Assembly (NCBI GenBank): GCA_946407015.1
Contig: CAMJML010000007.1
Span: 62,001 to 126,000 of the forward strand
DNA from: an uncultured Selenomonadales bacterium
GTDB taxonomy: Bacteria > Bacillota > Negativicutes > DSM-1736 > Dendrosporobacteraceae
Direction of reading: 5' to 3'
DNA length: 64,000 nucleotides
The position numbers were made by a program, and so were the translations under genes. A model generated the notes under the pieces. It did no database searches, was not told the origin of the DNA, and saw nothing but the letters and a program-made list of their open reading frames with translations. Positions 52,120-62,155 of this stretch are shown here, in pieces. Numbering within the stretch: position 1 is the first letter of the stretch; each line of letters begins with the position of its first letter.

Positions 52120-55100
52120 ATGATCCAAACTGCGAGTCGTCAAATGACCATTCGATCATTAAAAGGGAAGCTTTTAGCTGCCTATGAATATTTATTAGAA
52201 CAGCGTGATCAGGTAAACGCCGAAAAAGTGAAGCAATTGGCGGGTAAGTTAGTTCAGGAGGAGTTTGCCATAGCCTTTTGCGGACACTTTTCTGCGGGGA
52301 AGTCAACGATTATTAATCGTTTGATCGGAGAAAACTTGCTGCCGTCAAGCCCGATACCGACTAGTGCCAATTTGGTCAAGGTCAAAGCCGGAGAAGAGTA
52401 TGCCAAGGTATTTTTCAAAAGTGAAAAACCCCGCTTATACCTCGCTCCCTATGATTATCAAATGGTCAAAAACTATTGTAAGGATGGAGACCAAATCCAG
52501 GCTATTGAAATTAGTCATGCCGATTCTCATTTGCCTCCCAAAACGGTGATTATGGATACCCCTGGGATTGATTCTGCAGATGATGCGCATCGTATTGCTA
52601 CAGAATCGGCTATTCACCTGGCTGATTTGATTTTTTATGTCATGGACTATAATCATGTGCAATCAGAATTGAATTTTATGTTTACGAAAGAATTAACTGA
52701 GGCCGGTAAAGAGGTTTACCTTGTCATTAATCAAGTGGACAAGCACTCCGACCAGGAACTTTCCTTTTCAGAGTTTAAAGCAAGTGTGGTTGAATCGTTT
52801 TCGTCATGGGGCGTATACCCGGCTGATATTTTTTATACCTCTTTAAAACAAGATGACCATGAATATAATCAATTTCCAAAATTGCAGGCTTTTTTGGCCG
52901 GTCGGTTAACAGAGAAGGACAGCCTGCTCCTTCAATCGATTTTCCATTCCTTGCAAAAGCTCATCAAAGACCATTTTGATGTAACCAATAAAAAGACTGA
53001 ACTGGAGCTTCAACCCTTCAAGGATATCTTAAATGAATTATCAGCTGAAGAGCAGGAAAAATTAGCCGAAACTTTCGATACGTTGCTTGAAGAGAAAAAT
53101 GCCCTCGGTGAGGGGATCGAGAAGGCAGAAAGTGAATTTGATCTTGAAGTTAATAAAATCATGAAAAATGCTTATTTGATGCCCTTTGAAACCAGGGCAC
53201 TGGCTGAGGCCTATCTAGAGTCCTGCCAAAGCTCCTTTAAGGTTGGCTGGCTGTTTAGTAAACAAAAAACCCAAGCAGAGAGAGAGAGTAGGCTGAATCT
53301 TTGTTACGAAGGTATACTCGAAAAGACAAAATCACAGTTAGAGTGGCACCTTCGTGAGTTTCTGCTTAGATTTTTAAAGGAAAAACGGATTGAAAACATA
53401 GAGCTGCTTGCCAAAGCACAAAACTTTACTGTCCACTTTTCCAGCGATTTATTAGCAGCGGCTGTAAAACCCGGGGCTCGTTTATCCGGGGATTATGTGA
53501 TTCATTACACGGATAATGTAGCAACTGAAATTAAAATTGTCGCGAAAAAGGGTTTAGCTGAAATTGAAATTGACATGCTAAGTGCTTTGCAGGATAGAAA
53601 TGCCGCCCTCCAAGCAAAATTAACCCAAAAGTCAACAAGTCTGGGGCGCTATATAACCGCTCTGGAGCAATTTAAAAAATATGAGGCAGCTAAAAGCCTT
53701 GAGCAAGCCAAGCTGGAAAAGCTCCTTAGCGGGACAGCTGGTCTGGAGAATGATCGGTTTCATTTGTTTGATCCGGAAGAAGCGGAATTTGAGGTCGTTC
53801 ATGGGAAAACCGGGCAGGTAGAACAGGTACAGAAAAAAACACTTCGTCCAGTGAACAAACCCATCATAACAGAAAAAACTCCAGTAGCCGCTGGGGCCTC
53901 AGACCGGATGAAATACACAGCGGAAAAATTAAAGAAAACGGCCCAACTTGTTCGTGACTTGCCAGGGTTTAAAAAGCTTACCGCTGAACTGGAAGAAAAA
54001 GCAGAACGATTGGATCATAAAGGTTTTACAGTTGCTTTATTCGGGGCATTCAGCGCAGGTAAATCTTCTTTTGCCAATGCACTCATTGGAGAAAAAGTAT
54101 TACCTGTTTCCCCAAATCCGACAACAGCCGCGATCAACAAAATTAAGCCGGTCAATGATTTCTATCAGCATGGAACCGTTCTCGTTAAGCTCAAAGAGGC
54201 AGGTGCCATGCTGGAAGATATCAATCGTGCCTTAAAAATCTTTGATGTTCATGCAGAGAGCTTACTGGATGCTAAGAAAAAAGTGGAACAGTTTCAGGGA
54301 CAATTCGGCCAGCTGGATGCGGCCGAGAAAACAAATTTTTCTTTTTTACAAGCATTCACACAAGGATATGCTGATTTTAGTGATCAGCTTGGTACTGTTA
54401 TCCAAACAACAATTACTGAATTTGGTGATTATGTTGCGATGGAAGAAAAATCCTGCTTTGTTGAATGGATTGATCTTTTTTATGATTGTCCGTTAACTCG
54501 TAAGGGGATTACGTTAGTGGATACTCCGGGAGCGGATTCCATCAACGCCCGGCATACCGGGGTAGCCTTTGACTTTATTAAGAATTCGGATGCCATTCTG
54601 TTTGTCACATACTATAATCATGCGTTTTCCAAGGCAGACCGGGAGTTTTTAATTCAATTGGGACGTGTCAAGGATTCCTTCCAATTAGATAAAATGTTCT
54701 TTATGATCAATGCCATCGATTTGGCTGATAACGAGGAAGAAAAGGAACTGGTTATTGAATATGTCCATGAGCAGCTTATTAAATATGGAGTCAAAAATCC
54801 GCATTTATATCCTTTATCCAGCTTACGGGCACTGAAGGAAAAACAAGAAAAGACCGTTCTTTCCGTCTCAGGAATTTCCGCCTTTGAGGAGGCTTTCTAT
54901 CATTTTATTACCCATGATTTAGCGAATCTGGCTGTGGCGGCGTCCGAAAATGAGCTGCAGCGTGTCTTACGCTTAGTAGCAAAACTTATTGATAGTACCC
55001 GGGAAGATGCTGCGGTTAAGCAGCAAAAAAGGACTAACATTGAAGCAGAGAAAGCCGGTATACAGGCAATCCTTGGGCAACAGACTGCACAGAATCTAAA

Positions 55101-55779
55101 AAACCACCTGTTTCAGGAAACCGAAGAATTAATTTATTATATCAAGCAGCGGGTATTTTTACGTTTTAATGAGTTCTTTAAAGAAGCGATCAACCCCAGT
55201 GTCTTACGTGATGATGGCCGTGATTTGAAAAAAGCGCTGCAGCACGCTCTTGACGAATTACGCGAACAAATTGGGTTTGAGTTTGCACAGGAATTAAGAG
55301 CTACGACAGTCAGACTGGATCGATTTGCTGAAAAAATAACAACAGAGTACCAAACAATTCTGCTCGAAAAGCTTTATGAGAGGAATCAGGATTTATCTTT
55401 CTCGTTGTTTGAATTTGATAATCAAGCACAAATTGAGTTTGAGGCGGCATTCACAGATATACCGTATGGATTGTTTTCAAAGGCGATGGCTTATTTTAAA
55501 AATCCTAAATCATTCTTTGAAAATAATGAAAGTAAATTTATGCGTGATGAGCTATATCGCGTGCTTAGCCCAATAGCCGATCAGTATTTACAGCATGAAC
55601 AGAAACGAATCCAGGATCTGTATGGAAGTCTGATTGAGGATGAGTTTAAGCAGCTTATTTGGCACATGACCGAACAGGCGGATGATTTCTATTTGAGTCT
55701 GCTTTCAGCTTTAGATGGCGGAGTTCCAGCCGAACAATTATCGGAGATCCATCAAAGCTTAACAGAGATTTATCAGTAG
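52120..55779 (+). CDS. dynA: Tandem-GTPase bacterial dynamin-like protein
   Basis: The 1219-residue protein contains two dynamin modules in one chain. The first has GHFSAGKST (about 55-63), DTPGIDS and NQVDK; the second has GAFSAGKSS (about 643-650), DTPGADS and NAIDLAD. Each is followed by a long helical stalk. Length and two G domains match Bacillus subtilis DynA (fused form). Such proteins bind and fuse or repair membranes from the cytoplasm. ATG 52120 follows AAGGGGAAG; the frame is open to 52057 without a site. It is monocistronic. Confidence 0.92.
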   Translation: MIQTASRQMTIRSLKGKLLAAYEYLLEQRDQVNAEKVKQLAGKLVQEEFAIAFCGHFSAGKSTIINRLIGENLLPSSPIPTSANLVKVKAGEEYAKVFFKSEKPRLYLAPYDYQMVKNYCKDGDQIQAIEISHADSHLPPKTVIMDTPGIDSADDAHRIATESAIHLADLIFYVMDYNHVQSELNFMFTKELTEAGKEVYLVINQVDKHSDQELSFSEFKASVVESFSSWGVYPADIFYTSLKQDDHEYNQFPKLQAFLAGRLTEKDSLLLQSIFHSLQKLIKDHFDVTNKKTELELQPFKDILNELSAEEQEKLAETFDTLLEEKNALGEGIEKAESEFDLEVNKIMKNAYLMPFETRALAEAYLESCQSSFKVGWLFSKQKTQAERESRLNLCYEGILEKTKSQLEWHLREFLLRFLKEKRIENIELLAKAQNFTVHFSSDLLAAAVKPGARLSGDYVIHYTDNVATEIKIVAKKGLAEIEIDMLSALQDRNAALQAKLTQKSTSLGRYITALEQFKKYEAAKSLEQAKLEKLLSGTAGLENDRFHLFDPEEAEFEVVHGKTGQVEQVQKKTLRPVNKPIITEKTPVAAGASDRMKYTAEKLKKTAQLVRDLPGFKKLTAELEEKAERLDHKGFTVALFGAFSAGKSSFANALIGEKVLPVSPNPTTAAINKIKPVNDFYQHGTVLVKLKEAGAMLEDINRALKIFDVHAESLLDAKKKVEQFQGQFGQLDAAEKTNFSFLQAFTQGYADFSDQLGTVIQTTITEFGDYVAMEEKSCFVEWIDLFYDCPLTRKGITLVDTPGADSINARHTGVAFDFIKNSDAILFVTYYNHAFSKADREFLIQLGRVKDSFQLDKMFFMINAIDLADNEEEKELVIEYVHEQLIKYGVKNPHLYPLSSLRALKEKQEKTVLSVSGISAFEEAFYHFITHDLANLAVAASENELQRVLRLVAKLIDSTREDAAVKQQKRTNIEAEKAGIQAILGQQTAQNLKNHLFQETEELIYYIKQRVFLRFNEFFKEAINPSVLRDDGRDLKKALQHALDELREQIGFEFAQELRATTVRLDRFAEKITTEYQTILLEKLYERNQDLSFSLFEFDNQAQIEFEAAFTDIPYGLFSKAMAYFKNPKSFFENNESKFMRDELYRVLSPIADQYLQHEQKRIQDLYGSLIEDEFKQLIWHMTEQADDFYLSLLSALDGGVPAEQLSEIHQSLTEIYQ

Positions 55780-55830
55780 ATCATCACAATATTTAAATAG
55801 GATTTGATTAACGCTGATACACATGACATG

Positions 55831-55866
55831 CTGGGGCATTTGTTCATTTATTGACAAATGCCCCAG
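55831..55866 (+). terminator. Intrinsic terminator of the dynamin gene
   Basis: A perfect 13-bp stem (55831-55843 with 55854-55866) is followed by TTGCTTTTT. Confidence 0.9.
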
Positions 55867-56039
55867 TTGCTTTTTAGACTATATTCATATCATGAAAGGG
55901 AAGAAATAGAGTCTCTGAAATCAGTACATCTTAGTTTGCGGTCTTACATGAAAGCAGCCGTTTTTTGATGGCGAGGCTGGTTTTCGGCTATAATATTGCC
56001 AATAAGATAGTTGAAGTAATTAATAGGAGCGTATCGGAA

Positions 56040-56597
56040 ATGATTACATACATAGCATTCTTACGGGGAATTAACGTAGGTGGTAAGAACAAAGTCAAGA
56101 TGGAAGTTTTAAAGCAGATGTTTGAGCGGTTGGACTTATATTCTGTTCAAACTTATATTCAAAGTGGGAATGTTATATTTAAATCGGCGGAGGAAGCAAA
56201 GAATGTCCGGCAGAGAATTGAATGTGAGTTTGAACAGAATTTTGGTTTTCCGGTCATGGTTCTATTAAGAACAATTGAAGAATTAGAAGAACTCATTACG
56301 CTTTGCCCGTTTTCTAAAGAAGACATGGAAGCGGCGGGAGCGCAATCTGCTGCGGAAAGTCTGTATGTGGCTTTTCTAGAAAAAGTTCCTTCCAACGAGA
56401 ATATTGAAAAATTAAGGGTTTATAGGAGGTACCATGACGAATACCGAATTGATGGGAAGGAGGTATTTCTTCTGTTTCGTTCCGGTATTCGAAATTCAAA
56501 ACTTGCAAATAATTTACATAAGCTGGATGTAGCCATGACTATACGCAACTGGAAAACAATCAATAAGCTTGTTACATTGGGGCATGCCATAGAGTGA
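56040..56597 (+). CDS. DUF1697 family protein
   Basis: The 185-residue protein matches the DUF1697 family by its opening YIAFLRGINVGGKNKVKME, the segment YIQSGNVIF and the C-terminal TIRNWKTINKL. The family fold is ferredoxin-like and its function is unknown. ATG 56040 follows TAGGAGCG at 8 nt; upstream TATAAT (about 55989) may be its -10 box. The gene is followed by a hairpin that includes its last codons. Confidence 0.88.
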   Translation: MITYIAFLRGINVGGKNKVKMEVLKQMFERLDLYSVQTYIQSGNVIFKSAEEAKNVRQRIECEFEQNFGFPVMVLLRTIEELEELITLCPFSKEDMEAAGAQSAAESLYVAFLEKVPSNENIEKLRVYRRYHDEYRIDGKEVFLLFRSGIRNSKLANNLHKLDVAMTIRNWKTINKLVTLGHAIE

Positions 56598-56613
56598 CTG
56601 GACTCTATGGCAT
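56584..56613 (+). terminator. Terminator overlapping the 3' end of the DUF1697 gene
   Basis: A 12-bp perfect stem (56584-56595 with 56602-56613) lies over the stop codon and ends in TTTCC. Confidence 0.7.
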
Positions 56614-56825
56614 TTCCATTTGCCGAGATAATTAGAAAGAATACTTAGAGGAGTTGTCTATCCTTTTCTAATTATCTTGGGAGAAGTTTTAAGGGGCGTT
56701 CTTATATGCAGAGACGATTATTTTCTGAGCACATATGCAGCTTATTGGCCCAATATTGCAGCTTACCGTACGGAGTATTGAAAGCCTCAAAACACTAACA
56801 TATACTAAAAATAAGAGAAGGTGAG

Positions 56826-57272
56826 GTGGTCAAGATAAAGATTATCATTGAGAAAATACCCGATGGAATCGAGCCTGAGATCATCGTAAAATGTAATGAA
56901 ATCGATGATTCGTTATGGTATCTCATTCACTCCATCAAAGCAACGGCTAATAAGCTAATCGGGATGCTAGACCTGCAAATGCATATTATTGATCCGAATG
57001 ATGTCTATTATTTTGAAGCAGTGGACAATAAAGTATTTATTTATTGTAAAGAGAAATTTTTTGAATCAAAACTCAAGCTGTATGAGATTGAAAAGCTATA
57101 CGAAAACGGGGATTTTTTTCGAGCTTCAAAATCAACCATCTTAAATATCGCAAAGATAAATTCGATAGGTCCGCTTTTTTATGGAAGGTTTGAAGCCTTG
57201 CTTCAAAATGGCGAAAAGGTCATTATATCAAGACAATACGTTCCTGTTCTCAAAAGAAAACTGGGATTGTGA
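56826..57272 (+). CDS. LytTR domain DNA-binding regulator
   Basis: The 148-residue protein has a C-terminal LytTR domain (about 50-148, DVYYFEAVDNKVFIYC, FFRASKSTILNIAKINSI, SRQYVPVLKRKLGL) and a short N-terminal region without a receiver domain. This stand-alone type pairs with a DUF3021 membrane protein, as in the next gene. The start is GTG at 56826 with AAGGTGAG upstream, less certain than usual. LytTR proteins bind imperfect direct repeats; none was checked here. Confidence 0.88.
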   Translation: MVKIKIIIEKIPDGIEPEIIVKCNEIDDSLWYLIHSIKATANKLIGMLDLQMHIIDPNDVYYFEAVDNKVFIYCKEKFFESKLKLYEIEKLYENGDFFRASKSTILNIAKINSIGPLFYGRFEALLQNGEKVIISRQYVPVLKRKLGL

Positions 57273-57285
57273 GGAGGTTTTCGCG

Positions 57286-57726
57286 GTGGAATTTCATAAG
57301 TGTTTAAAATATTTCCTGAAGAATATTTTTCAAGCTAGTGGGTGCTTGTTGATTATTGCCGCAATATTATTAGAGGCCAATTCTATAGCGAGCATAAATA
57401 CCTCACTGCTATGGCAGATTCTGATGCTAGCTTTAGCTTATACATTTTATAAATATGCGTTTGCCAATAATCTTGATTTAGGGAAACGGGACCAATTAAT
57501 CAGCTTTACGATTTGCTCTACAGTAGCCAGCGTTATTGTTGTACTATGGCTCTGGCTATTCACTCGGCCAGTGCCGGCAGTCGATAGTGAGATGATGCTG
57601 ATCTACCTAATTATTATCATTGTTGTAAAGGGAGCCGTATATGCGATGATGTATTTTGATGGGCAAAAACAAGCAAGGCAGCTCAATGAAAAGCTGAGTG
57701 AATACAAGCCTGTTTCCAGAGAGTAG
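57286..57726 (+). CDS. DUF3021 membrane protein
   Basis: The 146-residue protein has four membrane segments, and the order matches DUF3021, the usual partner of LytTR regulators and thought to control them. The start is GTG at 57286 with GAGGAGG 8 nt upstream, 13 nt after the lytTR stop. The last 20 residues are charged. It is the final gene of a two-gene operon. Confidence 0.85.
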   Translation: MEFHKCLKYFLKNIFQASGCLLIIAAILLEANSIASINTSLLWQILMLALAYTFYKYAFANNLDLGKRDQLISFTICSTVASVIVVLWLWLFTRPVPAVDSEMMLIYLIIIIVVKGAVYAMMYFDGQKQARQLNEKLSEYKPVSRE

Positions 57727-57959
57727 TACTTGTGGTGAAGATGGTAGAGGGAATACTCCGTCATGACTTGCTTTGATTTTTATTTTGAGTATACAGAAGT
57801 TTCGACTTGGCTAAAATAAATTGCAACATATTTGGGATAAAGGGTAATTTGAATAAAAATAAATACTAATTAATAATAATTTTATATTGCATGGATTATC
57901 CAATTATGTTAAACTAAAAACAGTTAATCATTCTGACATATATGAAAGGGGTATACCAT

Positions 57960-58451
57960 ATGATCAACCAAAAACTACAAGATGCACTGAATAATCAAAT
58001 TCAAGCTGAACTATATTCTGCTTACCTTTATCTGTCCATGTCAGCTTACTGTGAAAGCAAAAATTTAGGCGGTTTTGCTCATTGGCTGAAACTGCAATAT
58101 CAGGAAGAAACTTCTCATGCAATGAAACTGATGGATTATTTACAGGAGCGTGGCGGTACGGTTGAACTGAAAGCCATTGCTGCTCCGCCAGTTGAGTTTG
58201 GTACACCTTTGGAAGTGTTTGAGCAGACATTAGCACATGAAATTCATGTAACCAGTTTGATCAATCAATTGTACGAACTGGCTCTGGCGGAAAAGGATTA
58301 TGCGGCTCAAATCTTTTTACAATGGTTTATCAATGAGCAAGTGGAAGAAGAAGCTAGTGCTACAGCGATCGTAGAAAGATTAAAAATTATTGGTGATAAG
58401 AGCACCGGTGCGATTCTTTATTTGGATAAAGAATTAGGAAAACGTGCTTAA
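57960..58451 (+). CDS. Ferritin
   Basis: The 163-residue FtnA-type ferritin has the four-helix core with [26 protein letters not shown] (first Glu), [13 protein letters not shown] and [12 protein letters not shown] (ferroxidase Glu residues). It stores iron as a 24-mer shell in the cytoplasm. ATG 57960 has AAAGGGG upstream. AT-rich sequence near 57866-57890 may include a Fur- or PerR-like site, but no clear box is present. It ends in a terminator. Confidence 0.93.
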   Translation: MINQKLQDALNNQIQAELYSAYLYLSMSAYCESKNLGGFAHWLKLQYQEETSHAMKLMDYLQERGGTVELKAIAAPPVEFGTPLEVFEQTLAHEIHVTSLINQLYELALAEKDYAAQIFLQWFINEQVEEEASATAIVERLKIIGDKSTGAILYLDKELGKRA

Positions 58452-58463
58452 GTATAGAAAAAG

Positions 58464-58487
58464 TGACCCTGCGGGGTCATTTTTTTA
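58464..58487 (+). terminator. Intrinsic terminator of ferritin
   Basis: A TGACCC/GGGTCA stem with a short loop is followed by a run of seven or more T. Confidence 0.88.
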
Positions 58488-58821
58488 TTGAGTAATATAA
58501 AATGTCTTTTTTTGAGTCGCCGATAAGGGTTGGTTGCTGTTTTGAGGGAGAATATTTTGATCGTTATCATACTTTTTTTGAACTGCTGCTTTACCATTCA
58601 TGTCGCTAAAGGCCTCTGTAATTCTAAATTCTAAATATTTTCCGGTTTGCGGCTCAGCACTGTAGAGCTTTAAAAGATTACTCCCCAAATACAGTAGTAT
58701 GACTATTACAATTTTAACAGCGGCGGTATATATTCGACTGGAAGTAATTAACTTACTAATATTAGCGGGAAAGACAAATACTATACTAGGTTTATGTATG
58801 AAAACTACAGGAGGTGCTAAT
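58488..58821. other. Region upstream of the spore-protein gene
   Basis: A sigma-G-like -10 (TATACTA, 58792-58798) lies 24 nt before the spore-protein start, but no convincing -35 was found. A minus-strand frame of 67 codons (58485-58688) has a TTG start without a ribosome site and is not supported. Confidence 0.35.
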
Positions 58822-59025
58822 ATGAGTAGAGGAATAATGTCTGATAAGCTTAAATATGAAATTGCTAAAGATTTAGGATTCAGTGAGAAACTTGACGATG
58901 GAGACTGGGGCGACGTTACGACAAGGGAAGCCGGTATGATCGTGCGAGAAGCTATAAAAAGGGCTGAGAAATCGATGGCTGATGACGCTAAAGCCAATGG
59001 TCTGGCTCATCAACATGCAGAATAA
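58822..59025 (+). CDS. Small acid-soluble spore protein, alpha/beta type
   Basis: The 67-residue protein matches the SASP family through LKYEIAKDLGFSEKLDDGDWGDVTTREAGMIV (germination-protease region) and VREAIKRAEKSM. These proteins coat DNA in the forespore and protect it. The presence marks the organism as an endospore former. ATG 58822 has AGGAGGTG upstream. It ends in a terminator. Confidence 0.93.
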   Translation: MSRGIMSDKLKYEIAKDLGFSEKLDDGDWGDVTTREAGMIVREAIKRAEKSMADDAKANGLAHQHAE

Positions 59026-59041
59026 CTAAGAACTTTGTTTT

Positions 59042-59071
59042 AAAAGGCGATGCTAATTAGCATCGCCTTTT
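59042..59071 (+). terminator. Intrinsic terminator of the SASP gene
   Basis: A perfect 13-bp stem (59042-59054 with 59059-59071) with a 4-nt loop is followed by TTTTTG. Confidence 0.93.
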
Positions 59072-59115
59072 ATTTTTGTCATCCTGTTCAGCCCTCTGTT
59101 TTTTTCACTGTTTAA

Positions 59116-59220
59116 CGTGACCTAGATTACAGTAGGCTGTTTGGACAAAGCCGTTATTTAATTTTTTACGCTACTTCTGTGATTCGAGTCACATCCAATC
59201 GGTTAAATTTTCGCTAGAAT
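59116..59220 (+). promoter_or_regulatory. CRP/FNR-type sites and -10 box of hcp
   Basis: TGTGA-N6-TCACA (59178-59193) is a perfect CAP/FNR-type palindrome. A second, weaker match (CGTGA-N6-TTACA, 59116-59131) lies 62 nt upstream. TAGAAT (59215-59220) is a good -10; if transcription starts near 59227, the first site is centred at about -41.5, the class II activation position. Confidence 0.7.
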
Positions 59221-59271
59221 GATATCAAATAGTATCGATTATGTTTTCTTTATATATGAGGAGGAAAAAAT

Positions 59272-60987
59272 ATGTCTATGTTTTGTTATCAATGTCAAGA
59301 AACGGCCAAAGGGACTGGCTGCACTATGCGTGGCGTCTGTGGAAAAACAGCGGATGTGGCTAATCTCCAAGACTTGCTCATTTACACGCTTAAAGGGATT
59401 TCAGTTTATACACTTGAAGCTCGTAAGGCGGGCATTGCTACACCTGAAGCGGATAAGTTTATCATGGAAGGCTTGTTTGCCACCATTACCAATGCGAACT
59501 TTGATAAAGAGCACTTTATTGCTCTTATTAAACAAGCTTTAAGCGTGCGCGAAGCTGTAAAAGCTGCTTTAAGCAAAGCGGGTGTCGCGGTAGAAGCTGC
59601 AAATGACGGCACGAAATCTATCTGGCGGAAAATAACTGAATGGGTTACAGGTGCCGGAGAGGCGGAAGTTGTTCATGACAGTGCCCTCTGGTTTGCCGAT
59701 AGTGCTGTTGCCTTTGAAGAGAAAGCTCCTAAAGTCGGAATTTTAGTTACAGAAAATGAGGATGTCCGATCACTGCGGGAACTGCTCATTTATGGCGTTA
59801 AAGGAATGGCTGCCTACGCTGAGCATGCGTTTACTTTAGGTTATAAAGAAGATGCAATTTTTGCTTTTATGCAAAAAGCGCTGGTTGCGACAAACGATGA
59901 TAAGCTTACTGCTGACGAACTGGTTGCTTTAGTGATGGAATGTGGTAAGTATGGGGTCGATGTTATGGCTATGCTGGATAAAGCCAATACCAGCACCTAT
60001 GGCAACCCAGAAATTACCAAGGTTAATATTGGTGTGAGAAACAACCCGGCCATTCTTATTAGCGGTCATGACCTAAAAGACCTCGAAGAACTGTTGGAAC
60101 AGTCCAAGGGCACCGGCGTTGACATCTATACGCACGGTGAGATGCTGCCGGCACATTACTACCCGGCGTTTAAAAAGTATGACCATTTTGCTGGGAACTA
60201 TGGTAATGCTTGGTGGCTGCAGGATAAAGAATTTGAAACCTTCAATGGACCTGTTTTAATGACCACAAACTGCCTGGTACCGCCGAAGGCGAGCTACAAG
60301 GATCGCGTGTATGTGACCGGTGTAGTAGGCTTCGAAGGCTTAAAGCAAATTGGTGAGCGAATGAATGGCAAACCTAAAGATTTTTCGACAATTATTGCCC
60401 ATGCGAAACAGTGCCCACCACCACAAGAATTAGAAAAAGGTGAGATTGTTGGTGGTTTTGCACATAACCAAGTACTTGCTTTAGCCGACAAAGTAGTGGA
60501 TGCTGTGAAAAGCGGCGCTATTAAACGATTCTTTGTTATGGCAGGTTGCGACGGCCGGATGAAGAGTCGGGATTATTATGCCGAATTCGCTAAAGCCCTG
60601 CCGCAAGACACGGTCATCCTGACAGCCGGCTGTGCTAAGTATCGTTACAACAAGCTGCCCCTTGGTGACATTGGTGGTATTCCACGTGTATTGGATGCCG
60701 GTCAGTGCAATGACTCCTATTCGCTAGCCATTATTGCATTGAAACTTAAAGAAGTGTTCGGCCTGGATGATGTGAATAAGCTTCCTGTCTCTTACAATAT
60801 CGCTTGGTATGAACAAAAAGCCGTTATTGTGCTATTAGCCCTGTTGTACCTTGGTGTGAAAAATATTCATCTTGGGCCAACACTGCCTGGCTTCCTGTCG
60901 CCCAATGTAGCAAAAGTATTGGTAGAGACCTTTGGTATCGGAGGCATTACCAACCCGGAAGACGATATCAAAATGTTCATGGCATAG
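59272..60987 (+). CDS. hcp: Hydroxylamine reductase / hybrid cluster protein
   Basis: The 571-residue enzyme has the N-terminal cluster ligands C-x2-C-x8-C-x5-C (Cys5, 8, 17, 23), the spacing of strict anaerobes. Later Cys, Glu and His residues of the hybrid [4Fe-2S-2O] cluster are in [14 protein letters not shown] and [11 protein letters not shown]. It reduces hydroxylamine or NO, and can transfer nitrosyl groups. The N-terminal half is longer than usual, with an insert near residues 95-130. GAGGAGG precedes the ATG. The CRP/FNR-type site upstream fits NO- or redox-controlled expression. Confidence 0.95.
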   Translation: MSMFCYQCQETAKGTGCTMRGVCGKTADVANLQDLLIYTLKGISVYTLEARKAGIATPEADKFIMEGLFATITNANFDKEHFIALIKQALSVREAVKAALSKAGVAVEAANDGTKSIWRKITEWVTGAGEAEVVHDSALWFADSAVAFEEKAPKVGILVTENEDVRSLRELLIYGVKGMAAYAEHAFTLGYKEDAIFAFMQKALVATNDDKLTADELVALVMECGKYGVDVMAMLDKANTSTYGNPEITKVNIGVRNNPAILISGHDLKDLEELLEQSKGTGVDIYTHGEMLPAHYYPAFKKYDHFAGNYGNAWWLQDKEFETFNGPVLMTTNCLVPPKASYKDRVYVTGVVGFEGLKQIGERMNGKPKDFSTIIAHAKQCPPPQELEKGEIVGGFAHNQVLALADKVVDAVKSGAIKRFFVMAGCDGRMKSRDYYAEFAKALPQDTVILTAGCAKYRYNKLPLGDIGGIPRVLDAGQCNDSYSLAIIALKLKEVFGLDDVNKLPVSYNIAWYEQKAVIVLLALLYLGVKNIHLGPTLPGFLSPNVAKVLVETFGIGGITNPEDDIKMFMA

Positions 60988-61038
60988 TGCCTATGGGAAA
61001 GAATGTTCATTTAAAATTCTAGTTAGGAAAACGTTTTT

Positions 61039-61075
61039 CTTCGCCTAGACATTGGGTTTAGGCGAAGAGTTTTTT
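61039..61075 (+). terminator. Intrinsic terminator of hcp
   Basis: A 9-bp stem (61039-61047 with 61059-61067) is followed by GTTTTTT. Confidence 0.88.
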
Positions 61076-61143
61076 ATCTTTATGGCTTTATTTATGGCAG
61101 TGATGCTGCTTTATTGGGCCTGAATGGATTTGCAGCTACACAG

Positions 61144-61179
61144 TTAAGCCCCGGAATTCAGAAGAATTCCGGGGCTTAA
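61144..61179 (-). terminator. Terminator of the pyridoxal kinase gene
   Basis: A perfect 16-bp GC-rich stem (61144-61159 with 61164-61179) with a 4-nt loop lies 12 nt past the minus-strand stop. Confidence 0.88.
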
Positions 61180-61190
61180 TCATTTAACTC

Positions 61191-61994
61191 TTATTTTAAC
61201 CGATGTGCAGCATGGTATACCGGACCGACATATTGGTTTAGGGGAAAAGAATGGCTCAAAGCGGTTGTAATAAAAGTTTTCGCTTGTCTGGCAGCTTCCC
61301 GCACGGTCAGCCCTTTAGCCAGGCCGGCAGTAATGGCGGCTGCATAGGTGCAGCCTGCACCGTGGGTATATTGAGTGTCCAGCTTGGCCGATTCGAGCAG
61401 TTCAAATTCCTGGCCGTCATAGAATACATCAATTGCAGTCGGGGCGCCTAATTTAGAACCCCCTTTGATCAGAACATTTTTAGGGCCAAGTTTATAAATC
61501 TCTGCCGCTGCTGCTTTCATATCCTCAACAGAACGGATGGTTATTCCACTGAGCTGACTGGCTTCAAAAAGATTCGGGGTGATAATCGTGGCTCGCGGGG
61601 CCAGTTCCTGACGGATGCTGATGGCTGCTTCCGGATGCAGGACTTCTTCTGTTCCTTTACAAACCATCACCGGATCAATGACCACATTTTGGACGGAATA
61701 CTGATCAATTTTTCTGGCTACAAGTGAGATGACTTCGCTGGTGGCCAGCATACCGGTTTTGAAAGCATCGACGCCAATACCGGCTAAAATGGTATCCATT
61801 TGGGCTTCAATGACATTCAGGTCCAAGGGATATACATCATGAGCCCAGTCATTGTCGGGGTTTTGTGCGACAATGACGGTGATAGCCGTCATTCCGTAAA
61901 TGCCTAATTCCTGAAAGGTTTTTAAGTCAGCCTGCAGACCGGCACCGCCGCTGGTATCAGAACCTGCAACTGTCATGGCTTTAAATACTGTCAT
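61191..61994 (-). CDS. pdxK: Pyridoxal kinase (ThiD/PdxK family)
   Basis: The 267-residue ribokinase-like enzyme has GSDTSGGAGLQADLKTF and the catalytic-site motif GAGCTYAAAITAGL (anion hole and Asp/Cys substitution). Sequence alone places it in the ThiD/PdxK group, which phosphorylates HMP or pyridoxal. The divergent neighbour is a MocR/PdxR regulator, and no thi genes are near, so pyridoxal kinase is preferred. AGGAGG lies upstream of the ATG. A dual HMP/pyridoxal role, as in Bacillus, is possible. Confidence 0.88.
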   Translation of the reverse strand: MTVFKAMTVAGSDTSGGAGLQADLKTFQELGIYGMTAITVIVAQNPDNDWAHDVYPLDLNVIEAQMDTILAGIGVDAFKTGMLATSEVISLVARKIDQYSVQNVVIDPVMVCKGTEEVLHPEAAISIRQELAPRATIITPNLFEASQLSGITIRSVEDMKAAAAEIYKLGPKNVLIKGGSKLGAPTAIDVFYDGQEFELLESAKLDTQYTHGAGCTYAAAITAGLAKGLTVREAARQAKTFITTALSHSFPLNQYVGPVYHAAHRLK

Positions 61995-62041
61995 TTTCTT
62001 TTATCCTCCTAGTTGTAAAATCCTGGCTTGATCAGGTAAAC

Positions 62042-62075
62042 TACAATCTAAAATGTTTGCAAAATATAGTTTGTA
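62042..62075. promoter_or_regulatory. Candidate PdxR operator between pdxK and pdxR
   Basis: TACAATCTA (62042-62050) and TAGTTTGTA (62067-62075) are inverted with eight of nine positions matching, 16 nt apart. The site lies in the divergent promoter region, where MocR/PdxR regulators bind. Confidence 0.45.
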
Positions 62076-62155
62076 TTATAAAATATATTTGAACCTTTTA
62101 AAATACACAGAATGCATAATTTTAATAATGACAGTTTCAAGGGGAGTGTGAGAAT

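Noticed and set aside
57860-57895. Fur or PerR box upstream of ferritin
   Set aside because: The region is AT-rich with TTAATAATAATTTTA, but agreement with either consensus is too poor to call.
58485-58688. Minus-strand frame of 67 codons between ferritin and SASP genes
   Set aside because: It begins with TTG, has no ribosome site and runs antisense into the spore-protein promoter region. The longer frame to 58997 is only the shadow of the spore-protein gene.
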